This document shows, one piece after another, positions 7,831 to 13,001 of a stretch of 13,001 nt of DNA. The position numbers and the translations under genes are program-made. Position 1 is the stretch's first letter; the number at the start of each line of letters is the position of its first letter. The notes beneath the pieces are model-generated. The model ran no database searches, was not told the DNA's origin, and saw only the letters and a program-made list of their open reading frames with translations. Source of the stretch: Bacteroidota bacterium (GTDB lineage: Bacteria > Bacteroidota > Bacteroidia > B-17B0 > B-17BO); the NCBI GenBank assembly GCA_947462425.1, contig CANHPI010000035.1, forward strand, positions 1 through 13,001. Direction: 5' to 3'.

Positions 7831-9015
7831 CTAAATTATGCAAGGGATTAGCTTATAAATAATTTCTTTATTTTTTAACTCCTTATTAAGCTTGAATTTT
7901 TCAGAATTTTCATTTAAAAACTCAAATTCAGAATCAATAATTTCCTTTAATCTAGTTTCGATTGTTCTTTCTTTAGTGTTTAGTTCTGAACATAGTTTAC
8001 CAATAAATTCTCTACGGCTTAATTCGCTTCCATCGCCAAGATATAAAATTATAAGTTCACTAATTTCATCATCAGTGGCCTTGTGTTTTCTACTATTTAT
8101 GGCATTATTTATTTCTGTAACATCGGCCAAAACTAAACCCTTTTTTTCTGCACTATATTTTACGAAAAAAGGCAAATGGCGCATAGTACTTCTGCACTTT
8201 ATGTATTTTACTTTTATAATTTCTGTGTTATTATGATTTGCATCTTTTTCAAAACCAATTTGCATTACAGTACTGGCTTTATTCATTAATTCAGTTCCAA
8301 AATGTCCTCTTGCCTTTTCACTTCCTGGATTTTCGTGAATCAAGCATAAGAAAATTACATTGTATTCATTTATTGCCATGTTCATCAAATCAATTAACTC
8401 CATACTTTTGTCTGTTCTATTAAAATCTTCAATACAATCTGTAGAAACATCTAATACAATAAACAATGGATTATTAATAACATTTTTTATATATTTCAGG
8501 TAACTTTCTAATGCTTTAAATCTATCTTTTCTATTTATTTGAAGTAAACTAATATACTTGAAATTGGGCGGATTGTCTTTTTTATCATAACCTGCGTTAA
8601 CTAGTATTGATTGAATGGCATAAGGAAATTGTTCAGACAAATTTCTTTCAGTATCAACATAAACAACAGTATAATTGGCATCATAATTTGTTCTTATAAA
8701 ACCTAATAATTCGTTATTGTTATATGGTAGTTTTAGTAAGGCAGAGCAAATATTTTCAACTAGCCTACTTTTATGAACCCCTGCCTGACCTTGAATTACG
8801 TTTATAGTATGAGGAAAAAAAACAGCATTTGAATTTTGTTTTAAAATTGGCTCTGAAAAACGAATGTCTGTTTCTTTTCGTAATTTCAACGTTTCACTTG
8901 TTGCCAATATTATTTTCAAATCTTCTGAGTACTCTAACTCATTCAATTTACAAAGTTTTTCAGCTTCAGCTTTCAACTCTTCCTTTGAAATGGAGGATAA
9001 TTTGTGCTTTTCCAT
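7831..9015 (-). CDS. RepA/AAA_25-type RecA-fold ATPase of a mobile element
   Basis: This 394-aa protein is a RecA-like P-loop ATPase of the RepA/AAA_25 kind. The Walker A is GQAGVHKS (residues 76-83), with histidine at the usual glycine position, a variant I associate with element-encoded ATPases of Bacteroidota. A strand ending VVYVDTE (117-123), the Walker B strand LFIVLDV (184-190) and a sensor-like CLIHENPG (224-231) followed by ARGHFGTELMNKA (235-247) complete the core. The last 75 or so residues look like a winged-helix domain (SRREFIGKL, then ERTIETRLKEII), probably for DNA binding. RepA-type ATPases act as hexameric replicative helicases on plasmids, and a helicase-type role in element replication is the likely function. 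The ATG lies 3 bp after the HTH gene's TAA (TAA-TTT-ATG), so the two are probably translated from one message. Confidence 0.88.
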   Translation of the reverse strand: MEKHKLSSISKEELKAEAEKLCKLNELEYSEDLKIILATSETLKLRKETDIRFSEPILKQNSNAVFFPHTINVIQGQAGVHKSRLVENICSALLKLPYNNNELLGFIRTNYDANYTVVYVDTERNLSEQFPYAIQSILVNAGYDKKDNPPNFKYISLLQINRKDRFKALESYLKYIKNVINNPLFIVLDVSTDCIEDFNRTDKSMELIDLMNMAINEYNVIFLCLIHENPGSEKARGHFGTELMNKASTVMQIGFEKDANHNNTEIIKVKYIKCRSTMRHLPFFVKYSAEKKGLVLADVTEINNAINSRKHKATDDEISELIILYLGDGSELSRREFIGKLCSELNTKERTIETRLKEIIDSEFEFLNENSEKFKLNKELKNKEIIYKLIPCII

Positions 9016-9018
9016 AAA

Positions 9019-9210
9019 TTACCCCTCCAAGGTTTCGTTAAAATTTGGCATTTTCATAATGCCGTTAAATACATGTTCTGGATAGCGAACCGATGTTCCT
9101 ATCTTAAAGTAATCAATTTGATTCTCTTTTCTTAATTTCCCAAGCGTGGGTAAAGAAATACGAAGTCTTCTCGCTATTTCTTTTTCTGTGTAAAATTTAT
9201 TAGTCTTCAT
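9019..9210 (-). CDS. Small excisionase-like helix-turn-helix DNA-binding protein
   Basis: This 63-aa protein contains one MerR/excisionase-type (HTH_17-like) unit. YTEKEIARRLRISLPTLGKL (about residues 7-26) is the helix-turn-helix, and IDYFKIGTSVRYPEHVF gives the following beta-hairpin wing with the GTSVRY motif typical of the family. Proteins of this size and fold commonly sit next to RepA-like ATPases in Bacteroidota integrative elements. There they act as recombination directionality factors or repressors of the replication genes. It is the first gene of a tight pair with the ATPase, 3 bp downstream. The preceding 96 bp probably carry their promoter: TAACCTTTGC on the minus strand (9248-9239) is a loose -7-like element, but no matching -33 TTTG stands out. 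Confidence 0.85.
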   Translation of the reverse strand: MKTNKFYTEKEIARRLRISLPTLGKLRKENQIDYFKIGTSVRYPEHVFNGIMKMPNFNETLEG

Positions 9211-9306
9211 AACCTTTTATAAGTTTTTATTAACTTGAGGGCAAAGGTTATGGAAGCTATTTATCTCTATTTATCCAGATAAGAAGTAATAAAAGATAAT
9301 AAGTGG

Positions 9307-10476
9307 CTATTCTAATAGTTTCTCTAATTTTTTTGAAAAAACATTGTCATATTCATAATTGGTTTTATTAAATAAACTTGGACTTGCACTAAAACCAACT
9401 ATATTTTTTGATAAAATTTCCGCAAAATTTTCATTGTTTAATTTTTGCTTTATTATACCTTTTTTATGTAAAGTCTTAATCCAAGCGGCAATTACTCCTT
9501 TATGTTTATTATTTGCTCCAATAAAATGGTACTTACCGTTTTCGAAATTCAAAATTTGAGGAACTGTATTAAAAAATACATCAATATATTTTTCCCAATT
9601 TTCAACTGTAAAAAGGGTTTGTAGACCTGTTTGAACTTCTTCTTTTTCTGTTTCTGTTTCTTTTTCTGTTTCTTTTTCTGTTTCTTCTTTTTCAATTATA
9701 TTCTTCTTTTCAACTGTATCCTTATTGCTAATTTCGGGATTAAAATCTATTACTAAATCACTAAAATCAATTTTTTCATAATTTCGATTTGGTTTTTTAC
9801 TTATCCATTCTTTAATTTCAGCTATAATTAAATCATCTTGGAGTAGTTTAGGTATTAATTTGGTTTGTATTTTTAAATCATCAACAAAGAAAAGTTTGCT
9901 TATGATACTTTTCTGATAATGAAATTCCAGAATCTCGTAAGTGTATTCAATTCCGTAATCAACTATCAATAAAAACAAAAAAGTAAAGTAAAGCTTATAA
10001 CCTCTTTTATAAGGAATAGGTGTAACATTCACAATTCTTAAATAGAATGAACTATATATTGCTTTCTGCTCAATACTTAATTTTTCGAATTTTTCCTCAT
10101 TTTCTTTATAATTCGAGGCTAAATAAAATTCATTTGTAGTCAATATTTTTATCAATTTTTCTGGAGTTACTTCATTTACATCAAAACCTTCATTTTTAAG
10201 TGTAGTTTCTAGGTTTTTATAATCATCATTCTTTTGATTAATTGTATCGAAATCTACATTACTGTTAACTTTATAAAAGTATCCACTTAGCAATTCTAAA
10301 TAGGTATAAGCAGTTATATCTATATTTTTTTGGGGATAATAATTACCTTTAGTAATGGTTCTAATATGTTTTTTTAGTTCGTATGAAGCTGTTTTTAAAG
10401 GTTCAATTTTGTTTTCAAAAATGTTTGTTACTGCATTTACACAGTTTAATATTGTTAAGTCGTATATGTGTTTCAT
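9307..10476 (-). CDS. Mobile-element protein of unknown function with acidic low-complexity hinge
   Basis: I do not recognise a family for this 389-aa protein. Residues 1-240 are mostly predicted helix, with a hydrophobic patch at about 180-195 (YKLYFTFLFLLIVDYG) that looks more like a buried core helix than a membrane segment. Residues about 260-280 are a Lys/Glu/Thr low-complexity hinge (EKETEKETEKETETEKEE) written by a 12-bp DNA repeat. The last 100 residues form a compact C-terminal part (YHFIGANNKHKGVIAAWIKT, then a helix and FSASPSLF). Its layout recalls the C-terminal domains of Bacteroidota element proteins such as RteC, but I cannot assert homology. The position just upstream of the HTH, ATPase and primase genes implies a role in element regulation or maintenance. 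An upstream 25-codon ORF overlaps its ATG. Confidence 0.78.
   Translation of the reverse strand: MKHIYDLTILNCVNAVTNIFENKIEPLKTASYELKKHIRTITKGNYYPQKNIDITAYTYLELLSGYFYKVNSNVDFDTINQKNDDYKNLETTLKNEGFDVNEVTPEKLIKILTTNEFYLASNYKENEEKFEKLSIEQKAIYSSFYLRIVNVTPIPYKRGYKLYFTFLFLLIVDYGIEYTYEILEFHYQKSIISKLFFVDDLKIQTKLIPKLLQDDLIIAEIKEWISKKPNRNYEKIDFSDLVIDFNPEISNKDTVEKKNIIEKEETEKETEKETETEKEEVQTGLQTLFTVENWEKYIDVFFNTVPQILNFENGKYHFIGANNKHKGVIAAWIKTLHKKGIIKQKLNNENFAEILSKNIVGFSASPSLFNKTNYEYDNVFSKKLEKLLE
9637..9693. repeat. 12-bp pyrimidine-rich minisatellite inside a gene
   Basis: The plus strand shows repeated TTTTTCTGTTTC units with one 6-bp TGTTTC interruption. On the coding strand it encodes the Glu-Lys-Thr hinge of the 389-aa protein. 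The 12- and 6-bp steps keep the frame, so gain or loss of units by slippage would lengthen or shorten the hinge without breaking the protein. Confidence 0.75.
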
Positions 10477-10550
10477 TTATTCTTATCGTTCTGTTCTAGT
10501 GCCATCATTTCACAAAAGTCTTCCTCAAAAGTTATGTCGACCTTTTTCAA
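10473..10550 (-). CDS. Possible 25-codon ORF overlapping the 389-aa gene (TTG start), or the tail of a lost gene
   Basis: In the minus-strand frame ending at TGA 10475-10473, translation from a TTG at 10550 gives MKKVDITFEEDFCEMMALEQ plus NDKNK. The stop overlaps the ATG of the 389-aa gene as ATGA, the classic translational-coupling arrangement. The composition looks like a real charged helical peptide, not antisense noise. An in-frame TAA lies only 6 bp upstream of the TTG, so there is no longer ORF. It could be a leader peptide, a small regulatory protein or the surviving C-terminus of a truncated gene. The rare start and short length keep confidence low. Confidence 0.3.
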   Translation of the reverse strand: MKKVDITFEEDFCEMMALEQNDKNK

Positions 10551-10733
10551 GTTTTAATACTTACAACTATAATAGTTTTAATATTTTTATTATAATTAAT
10601 TTCTTGCTGACGATTTTAGTAGAAAAACACAATTATTTTAGGCAGCATAAAAAAATTATTGCAAATAATTTTTCTATTTTGCATTTAAATCGGGTGGAGT
10701 TAATTAGCATAGATTTCACACTTTATTAGTCTT

Positions 10734-10768
10734 AAGCTTGCAGTGTTGCCGCACTTGCAAGCTTTTTT
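10734..10768 (+). terminator. Rho-independent terminator, plus strand, without an obvious gene
   Basis: AAGCTTGCA (10734-10742) pairs perfectly with TGCAAGCTT (10756-10764). GTG/CAC extends the stem past a single bulged T, and the loop is TTGCCG. A run of six T follows on the plus strand (10763-10768). The minus strand has no T-tract after the stem, so it should stop transcripts running left to right, although all recognised genes run the other way. Confidence 0.65.
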
Positions 10769-10821
10769 ATTTAATTGTAAATACTTTTTAATTCTACAAA
10801 AACATTCTCTTTTAACGTTTA

Positions 10822-10852
10822 GTATAAACGGTCGTTTTAATGCCGTTTATAC
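10822..10852. repeat. Perfect 10-bp inverted repeat
   Basis: GTATAAACGG (10822-10831) and CCGTTTATAC (10843-10852) are exact reverse complements around an 11-bp loop. Neither side has a T-tract, so it is not a typical terminator. It lies 174 bp beyond the stop of the 194-aa gene. It could be a dispersed palindromic repeat, a recombination-site stem or an mRNA 3' stabiliser. Confidence 0.6.
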
Positions 10853-11025
10853 CGAGTTGTGTATAGTTTATTAATTCTACCAAGATATAACTTCACCAGT
10901 TAGAGCTATCAAGGTCATAATTGGAAAAAAATTATTTTTAGGTTTATGATAACTATATTTTTTCAGACTTTCCTTATAACTCCGAGGTAGAACTTTGAGG
11001 AATCCATTAGATTAAAGTTCAAAAA

Positions 11026-11610
11026 TCAAAAAAGCTCAACTATAAAAACGATTATGTATAATATAGCCATGAGTATAAAAAGACCTATAGCATACCCTAA
11101 TATACCTCCAAAAAACCCTTCAAACACACCCTTTAATCCACTTTTAATGGTATTGTCAGTATTTTTATATTGTTTAATATTTCCTTCTAAAAAGTCATCG
11201 TTTCTATACCCGTTGTTAAGTGCATTTAGATAACAATTAGCTCTTTGTAAAATCCTTGCTCGCATTACAAGTTTAGAAGTGTTTTGACTCCAAAATTTTT
11301 TATTTTCTTCTCGATATTCATTTTTTAATTCCAATATACATTTCTCAACACTTTCTTTTGGAAATTTTATTATCAACCCCGAATTGATTCTGTCAACGTA
11401 ATTATTGGTAATTACACGTAGTGGTTTGTCATTATATGAACTCATGGAAGTTATTCTTCTTGTAAAAATAAACGAAAAGAGCCCACTAAAAAAACTTCTT
11501 AAGGTAGTGTTAGCCTCACCTTTGAAACAAATAACATAGCCACGCTTACCTTCATCGTTAGAAATAAATTTTTTAAAAGATTCTGAATTTAAATCACCTG
11601 AATTTTCCAT
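11026..11610 (-). CDS. Orphan protein with C-terminal membrane segment, function unknown
   Basis: This 194-aa protein has no recognised domain. Residues 1-160 are mostly soluble and charged, with a short hydrophobic stretch (FFSGLFSFIF, 40-49) and a helical, basic middle (SKLVMRARILQRANCYLNAL, 112-131). The last 27 residues or so (about 166-192, GFFGGILGYAIGLFILMAIL and on) form one long membrane helix or a tight hairpin. It could be a tail-anchored inner-membrane protein with a cytoplasmic body. It stands 352 bp from the TraB-like gene and so probably has its own promoter; a 13-bp imperfect palindrome lies 50-89 bp upstream of its ATG. The setting beside a restriction gene would fit an accessory or defence function, but nothing in the protein shows this. 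Confidence 0.72.
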   Translation of the reverse strand: MENSGDLNSESFKKFISNDEGKRGYVICFKGEANTTLRSFFSGLFSFIFTRRITSMSSYNDKPLRVITNNYVDRINSGLIIKFPKESVEKCILELKNEYREENKKFWSQNTSKLVMRARILQRANCYLNALNNGYRNDDFLEGNIKQYKNTDNTIKSGLKGVFEGFFGGILGYAIGLFILMAILYIIVFIVELF

Positions 11611-11962
11611 TTTATATCGTTATTTTAATTAGACACAACTTGTATATATGTCTTATAAAATGAGTCATATCTCGCGATAAATGGTTAGATATGTCTCATA
11701 ATTAGTATTTTTATTTTCAAATATATTCTTTATTTACAAATCATCAAATGGGCTTATTGTTGTTCAAATTACTTAATAAAAATGTTGGCGTTAACCAATA
11801 TGTATTTGAACAATGTTACGTTTCCGTTCAACAACATTTAATTACTTACTTGCCTATACAATCTTTGTTAAATGTGAAAATAAACAATGTTTAAAGTTTT
11901 TCTGCTATATGTTGAGCGGCATCGAAATCAGCAAGCTGTCAGCAAAATAGCGGCTGTTTTTC
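11611..11962. other. Repeat-rich intergenic region between the TraB-like and membrane-protein genes
   Basis: No gene is supported in these 352 bp. They hold an imperfect 13-bp palindrome (11660-11699), a perfect 10-bp inverted repeat TTGTTCAAAT / ATTTGAACAA (11760-11769, 11804-11813) and an 8-bp pair ACATTTAA / TTAAATGT (11834-11841, 11868-11875). TGAGCGGCATCGAA at 11913-11926 resembles the core of the palindromic repeat at 12848-12875. The T-run after AGCGGCTG at 11951-11961 is on the plus strand, so it is not a terminator for the gene ending at 11963. No promoter match for the membrane-protein gene is convincing. Confidence 0.45.
11660..11699. repeat. Imperfect 13-bp palindrome upstream of the membrane-protein gene (operator-like)
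   Basis: ATGAGTCATATCT (11660-11672) and AGATATGTCTCAT (11687-11699) are reverse complements except for one position, separated by 14 bp. A related ATATGTCTTAT lies just to the left (11646-11656). The site is 50-89 bp upstream of the ATG at 11610, the usual distance for an operator or regulated promoter. No T-tract follows on either strand. Confidence 0.5.
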
Positions 11963-12622
11963 TTACTCGTTGTAAAATGACCAGATTATTTGATTTTTGT
12001 ATAAAATTTTAAGTTCTGACAATTTATTTCTTAGTGATTCACGATGCGCATATCCAATAAAGAAAACAGCTTTCTCAAATTTGTTTGATTTGGAGAACTC
12101 ATATATATTCTCAATCATTTTTATTTCTCTAGCATCTACTTCTTGATGAAATTGTTTGTAAAGATTTAAAGGTTCGCTATTTGTTTGACCAATTTTAGAT
12201 ATTATTTCTTTTTCAATTAAAATTATCTTTTCATATAATTCAGAACACTCTTTGCTGTTTAAATAATTAAAACCGTAATTATCTCTTAATGAGCAATGTT
12301 CACTTACAAGATTGTTGTAATTATGGAAACAGTTGAACATTTTAGAGAAATAATCTAGCAAATAGAGTGAAGCAAATTCATTAATAGGTTTATCTACTGG
12401 AATATTAACTATGTTGTGATTTAGCTTGTACTTTATTACTGTCCGTATTTCTAGTGACTTAAAAGAATTTTGGTCAATATAGTAACTGTGGTATTTGTCG
12501 TCATTTGGCTCTTCCTCAAAAATTACTTCAGGTTCAATCGACTCAATAATTTTTAATAATTCATTCGAATTGCATTTTCCTGATTCCACATGTTCGGTTG
12601 AAATGATAATTACTTTTTGCAT
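11963..12622 (-). CDS. Small TraB/PrgY/TIKI-superfamily-like protein, coupled to a restriction-modification gene
   Basis: The 219-aa sequence has the motif order of the TraB/PrgY/GumN/TIKI metal-dependent hydrolase-like superfamily. STEH (residues 8-11) follows the first strand in place of the usual GxxH. A helix leads to EPEVIFEEE (30-38), which matches the PD.V..E strand. VDAREIKMIENI (162-173) matches the ERD..M...I block. AVFFIGYAHRESL (185-197) matches the C-terminal GAGH motif. TIKI members are proteases; most others lack a proven reaction. There is no signal peptide or membrane helix, so it is probably cytoplasmic. Its ATG directly follows the TAA of the type ISP-like gene, so the two must be co-transcribed and probably translationally coupled. 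It may be an accessory or effector of the restriction system. The fold assignment rests on motifs alone. Confidence 0.72.
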   Translation of the reverse strand: MQKVIIISTEHVESGKCNSNELLKIIESIEPEVIFEEEPNDDKYHSYYIDQNSFKSLEIRTVIKYKLNHNIVNIPVDKPINEFASLYLLDYFSKMFNCFHNYNNLVSEHCSLRDNYGFNYLNSKECSELYEKIILIEKEIISKIGQTNSEPLNLYKQFHQEVDAREIKMIENIYEFSKSNKFEKAVFFIGYAHRESLRNKLSELKILYKNQIIWSFYNE

Positions 12623-13001
12623 TTACTCAAAATCTATTTTATCTATTTCCTTCATCAATCTATCAGTTTCGGTTAGGGCTACTATTATTTTTTGATAGTG
12701 TAAAATATCATCAAATTGTAGTGTTCTTTCTTTACGGTCTTTAAGCCATTTTTGCGCTGGTTGGTAACCTCCAATATAAAAGTTCCAAGCTACTTCAGGA
12801 ACATTATCGAAATACTGTATATCGTTTATATAAACTTTGCCTAAACCGTCACGCTGAGCGGAGTCGAAGCGTGGTTTGGTTACTATGTTATCTCCATCTA
12901 CTGGATATTGAGTAATGTATTTTTCTACTACAGCACTTTCTAACAAATGTATTTGGCGTATTTCACCTCCTAGTTTTACCAATTGCCAAAACGTTTTTAC
13001 A
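12623..13001 (-). CDS. C-terminal part of a type ISP-like restriction-modification enzyme (5' end off the right edge)
   Basis: The frame is open to the edge (visible start VKTFWQLVKLGGEI), so only the last 125 residues are seen; a TTG at 12982 is internal. The text is that of the C-terminal specificity region of type ISP or Eco57I-like enzymes: LGGEIRQIHLLES, YITQYPVDGDN, YINDIQYFDNVPE, WNFYIGGYQPAQKWLKDRK, then DDILHYQKIIVALTETDRLM. Such proteins combine nuclease, helicase, N6-adenine methyltransferase and target recognition in one chain; this end belongs to the DNA-recognition part. The upstream domains are outside the window. RFDSAQRDG within this part is written by a palindromic repeat. 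The TAA stop directly abuts the TraB-like ATG. Confidence 0.85.
   Translation of the reverse strand, partial: VKTFWQLVKLGGEIRQIHLLESAVVEKYITQYPVDGDNIVTKPRFDSAQRDGLGKVYINDIQYFDNVPEVAWNFYIGGYQPAQKWLKDRKERTLQFDDILHYQKIIVALTETDRLMKEIDKIDFE
12848..12875. repeat. Bacteroidota-type palindromic repeat inside a coding sequence
   Basis: CACGCT (12850-12855) and AGCGTG (12868-12873) flank the core GAGCGGAGTCGA. I recognise CTGAGCGGAGTCGAAG with variable complementary flanks as a very common dispersed palindromic repeat in Bacteroidota genomes. Here it lies in frame on the coding strand and is read as RFDSAQRDG between the motifs TKP and LGKVYIND. Confidence 0.7.

Larger units (their letters stand above)
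6500..10550 (-). mobile_element. Replication/maintenance module of a Bacteroidota integrative element (boundaries unknown)
   Basis: Four co-oriented genes (unknown 389-aa protein, excisionase-like HTH, RepA-like ATPase, zinc-ribbon/Toprim protein) form the set usually seen in integrative and mobilisable elements of Bacteroidota. The window has no tyrosine or serine integrase, relaxase, MobC-like protein, tRNA target or direct-repeat pair that would define ends. The element may extend to the right, where the restriction-modification genes could be cargo, or it may be a remnant. The coordinates given are only those of the recognisable genes. Confidence 0.5.
10551..11025. other. Intergenic region with a plus-strand terminator and stem-loops
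   Basis: No protein gene is supported in these 475 bp. The strongest signal is the plus-strand rho-independent terminator at 10734-10768. Upstream of it, TATTTTGC (10675-10682) resembles a -7 element, but no properly spaced TTTG is present, so any small RNA of roughly 60-90 nt between them is speculative. A perfect 10-bp inverted repeat lies at 10822-10852. The part from 10860 to 11025 is plain AT-rich sequence in which I see nothing beyond the 3' flank of the 194-aa gene. Confidence 0.5.

Noticed and set aside
6405..10711. Shared TAATTAGCA at 6406 and about 10703 as element attachment sites
   Set aside because: A 9-bp AT-rich match is expected by chance, and neither copy lies beside an integrase or tRNA end.
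10355..10729. Plus-strand 124-codon ORF ending just before the terminator
   Set aside because: It starts inside the 389-aa gene on the opposite strand, is Phe/Ile/Asn-rich antisense-type sequence and has no credible start signal. The terminator more likely belongs to a short RNA.
11826..11917. Integron attC-like site, GTTCAAC ... GTTGAGC
   Set aside because: The outer boxes fit RYYYAAC and GTTRRRY, but the inner arms do not pair as in an attC, no second site or integron integrase is present, and short degenerate boxes occur by chance.
12623..12982. A separate 119-aa gene starting at TTG 12982
   Set aside because: The frame continues upstream to the edge with family-typical residues (FWQLVKLGGEI), so the TTG is an internal leucine codon.
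1..13001. tRNA, rRNA and CRISPR arrays
   Set aside because: No tRNA-like T-arm or cloverleaf, no rRNA-like stretch and no regularly spaced repeat-spacer pattern was seen on either strand.

Overview
The window looks like an AT-rich Bacteroidota chromosome (a Flavobacteriia-, Sphingobacteriia- or Chitinophaga-type bacterium). The evidence is low GC by eye, exported proteins with MKK...IAQ-type signal peptides, very long secreted multidomain proteins with PKD/Ig-like modules typical of type IX secretion cargo, a Bacteroidota-only mobile-element replication module, and TTTG / TAnnTTTG-like promoter elements. Every gene I can support is on the minus strand, so it is easiest to read from right to left.

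Right end (13001 to 11026): the C-terminal piece of a type ISP-like restriction-modification enzyme enters from the right edge and stops at 12623. Its TAA abuts, with no spacer, the ATG of a 219-aa protein with the conserved motifs of the TraB/PrgY/TIKI hydrolase-like superfamily. A 352-bp AT-rich, repeat-containing gap follows, then a 194-aa orphan with a C-terminal membrane segment. A Bacteroidota-type palindromic repeat is embedded in frame in the restriction-modification gene and translates as RFDSAQRDG.

Middle (10550 to 6500): this resembles the replication/maintenance block of an integrative mobile element. In order it holds a possible 25-codon ORF, a 389-aa protein of unknown function with a Glu/Lys/Thr low-complexity hinge, a 63-aa excisionase-like helix-turn-helix protein, a RepA/AAA_25-type ATPase, and a zinc-ribbon plus Toprim-like (DUF6371-type) primase-like protein. 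No integrase, relaxase or mobilisation gene lies in the window, so the element is either a remnant or continues to the right. A strong plus-strand terminator at 10734-10768 has no recognisable gene in front of it and hints at a small RNA.

Left end (6062 to 1): a two-gene surface operon of a cysteine-rich lipoprotein and, 3 bp later, a giant secreted protein of more than 1808 residues. The giant begins with a heparinase II/III-like polysaccharide lyase module. It continues through a beta-rich, beta-helix-like stretch and Ig-like modules, one apparently split by about 140 helical residues, into a PKD domain, and runs off the left edge. This is probably chromosomal polysaccharide-degradation or surface machinery next to a mobile/defence insertion. 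The most unusual points are the zero-spacing fusion of a TIKI-like gene to a restriction enzyme, the in-frame palindromic repeat in that enzyme, and the split Ig-like module in the giant lyase.
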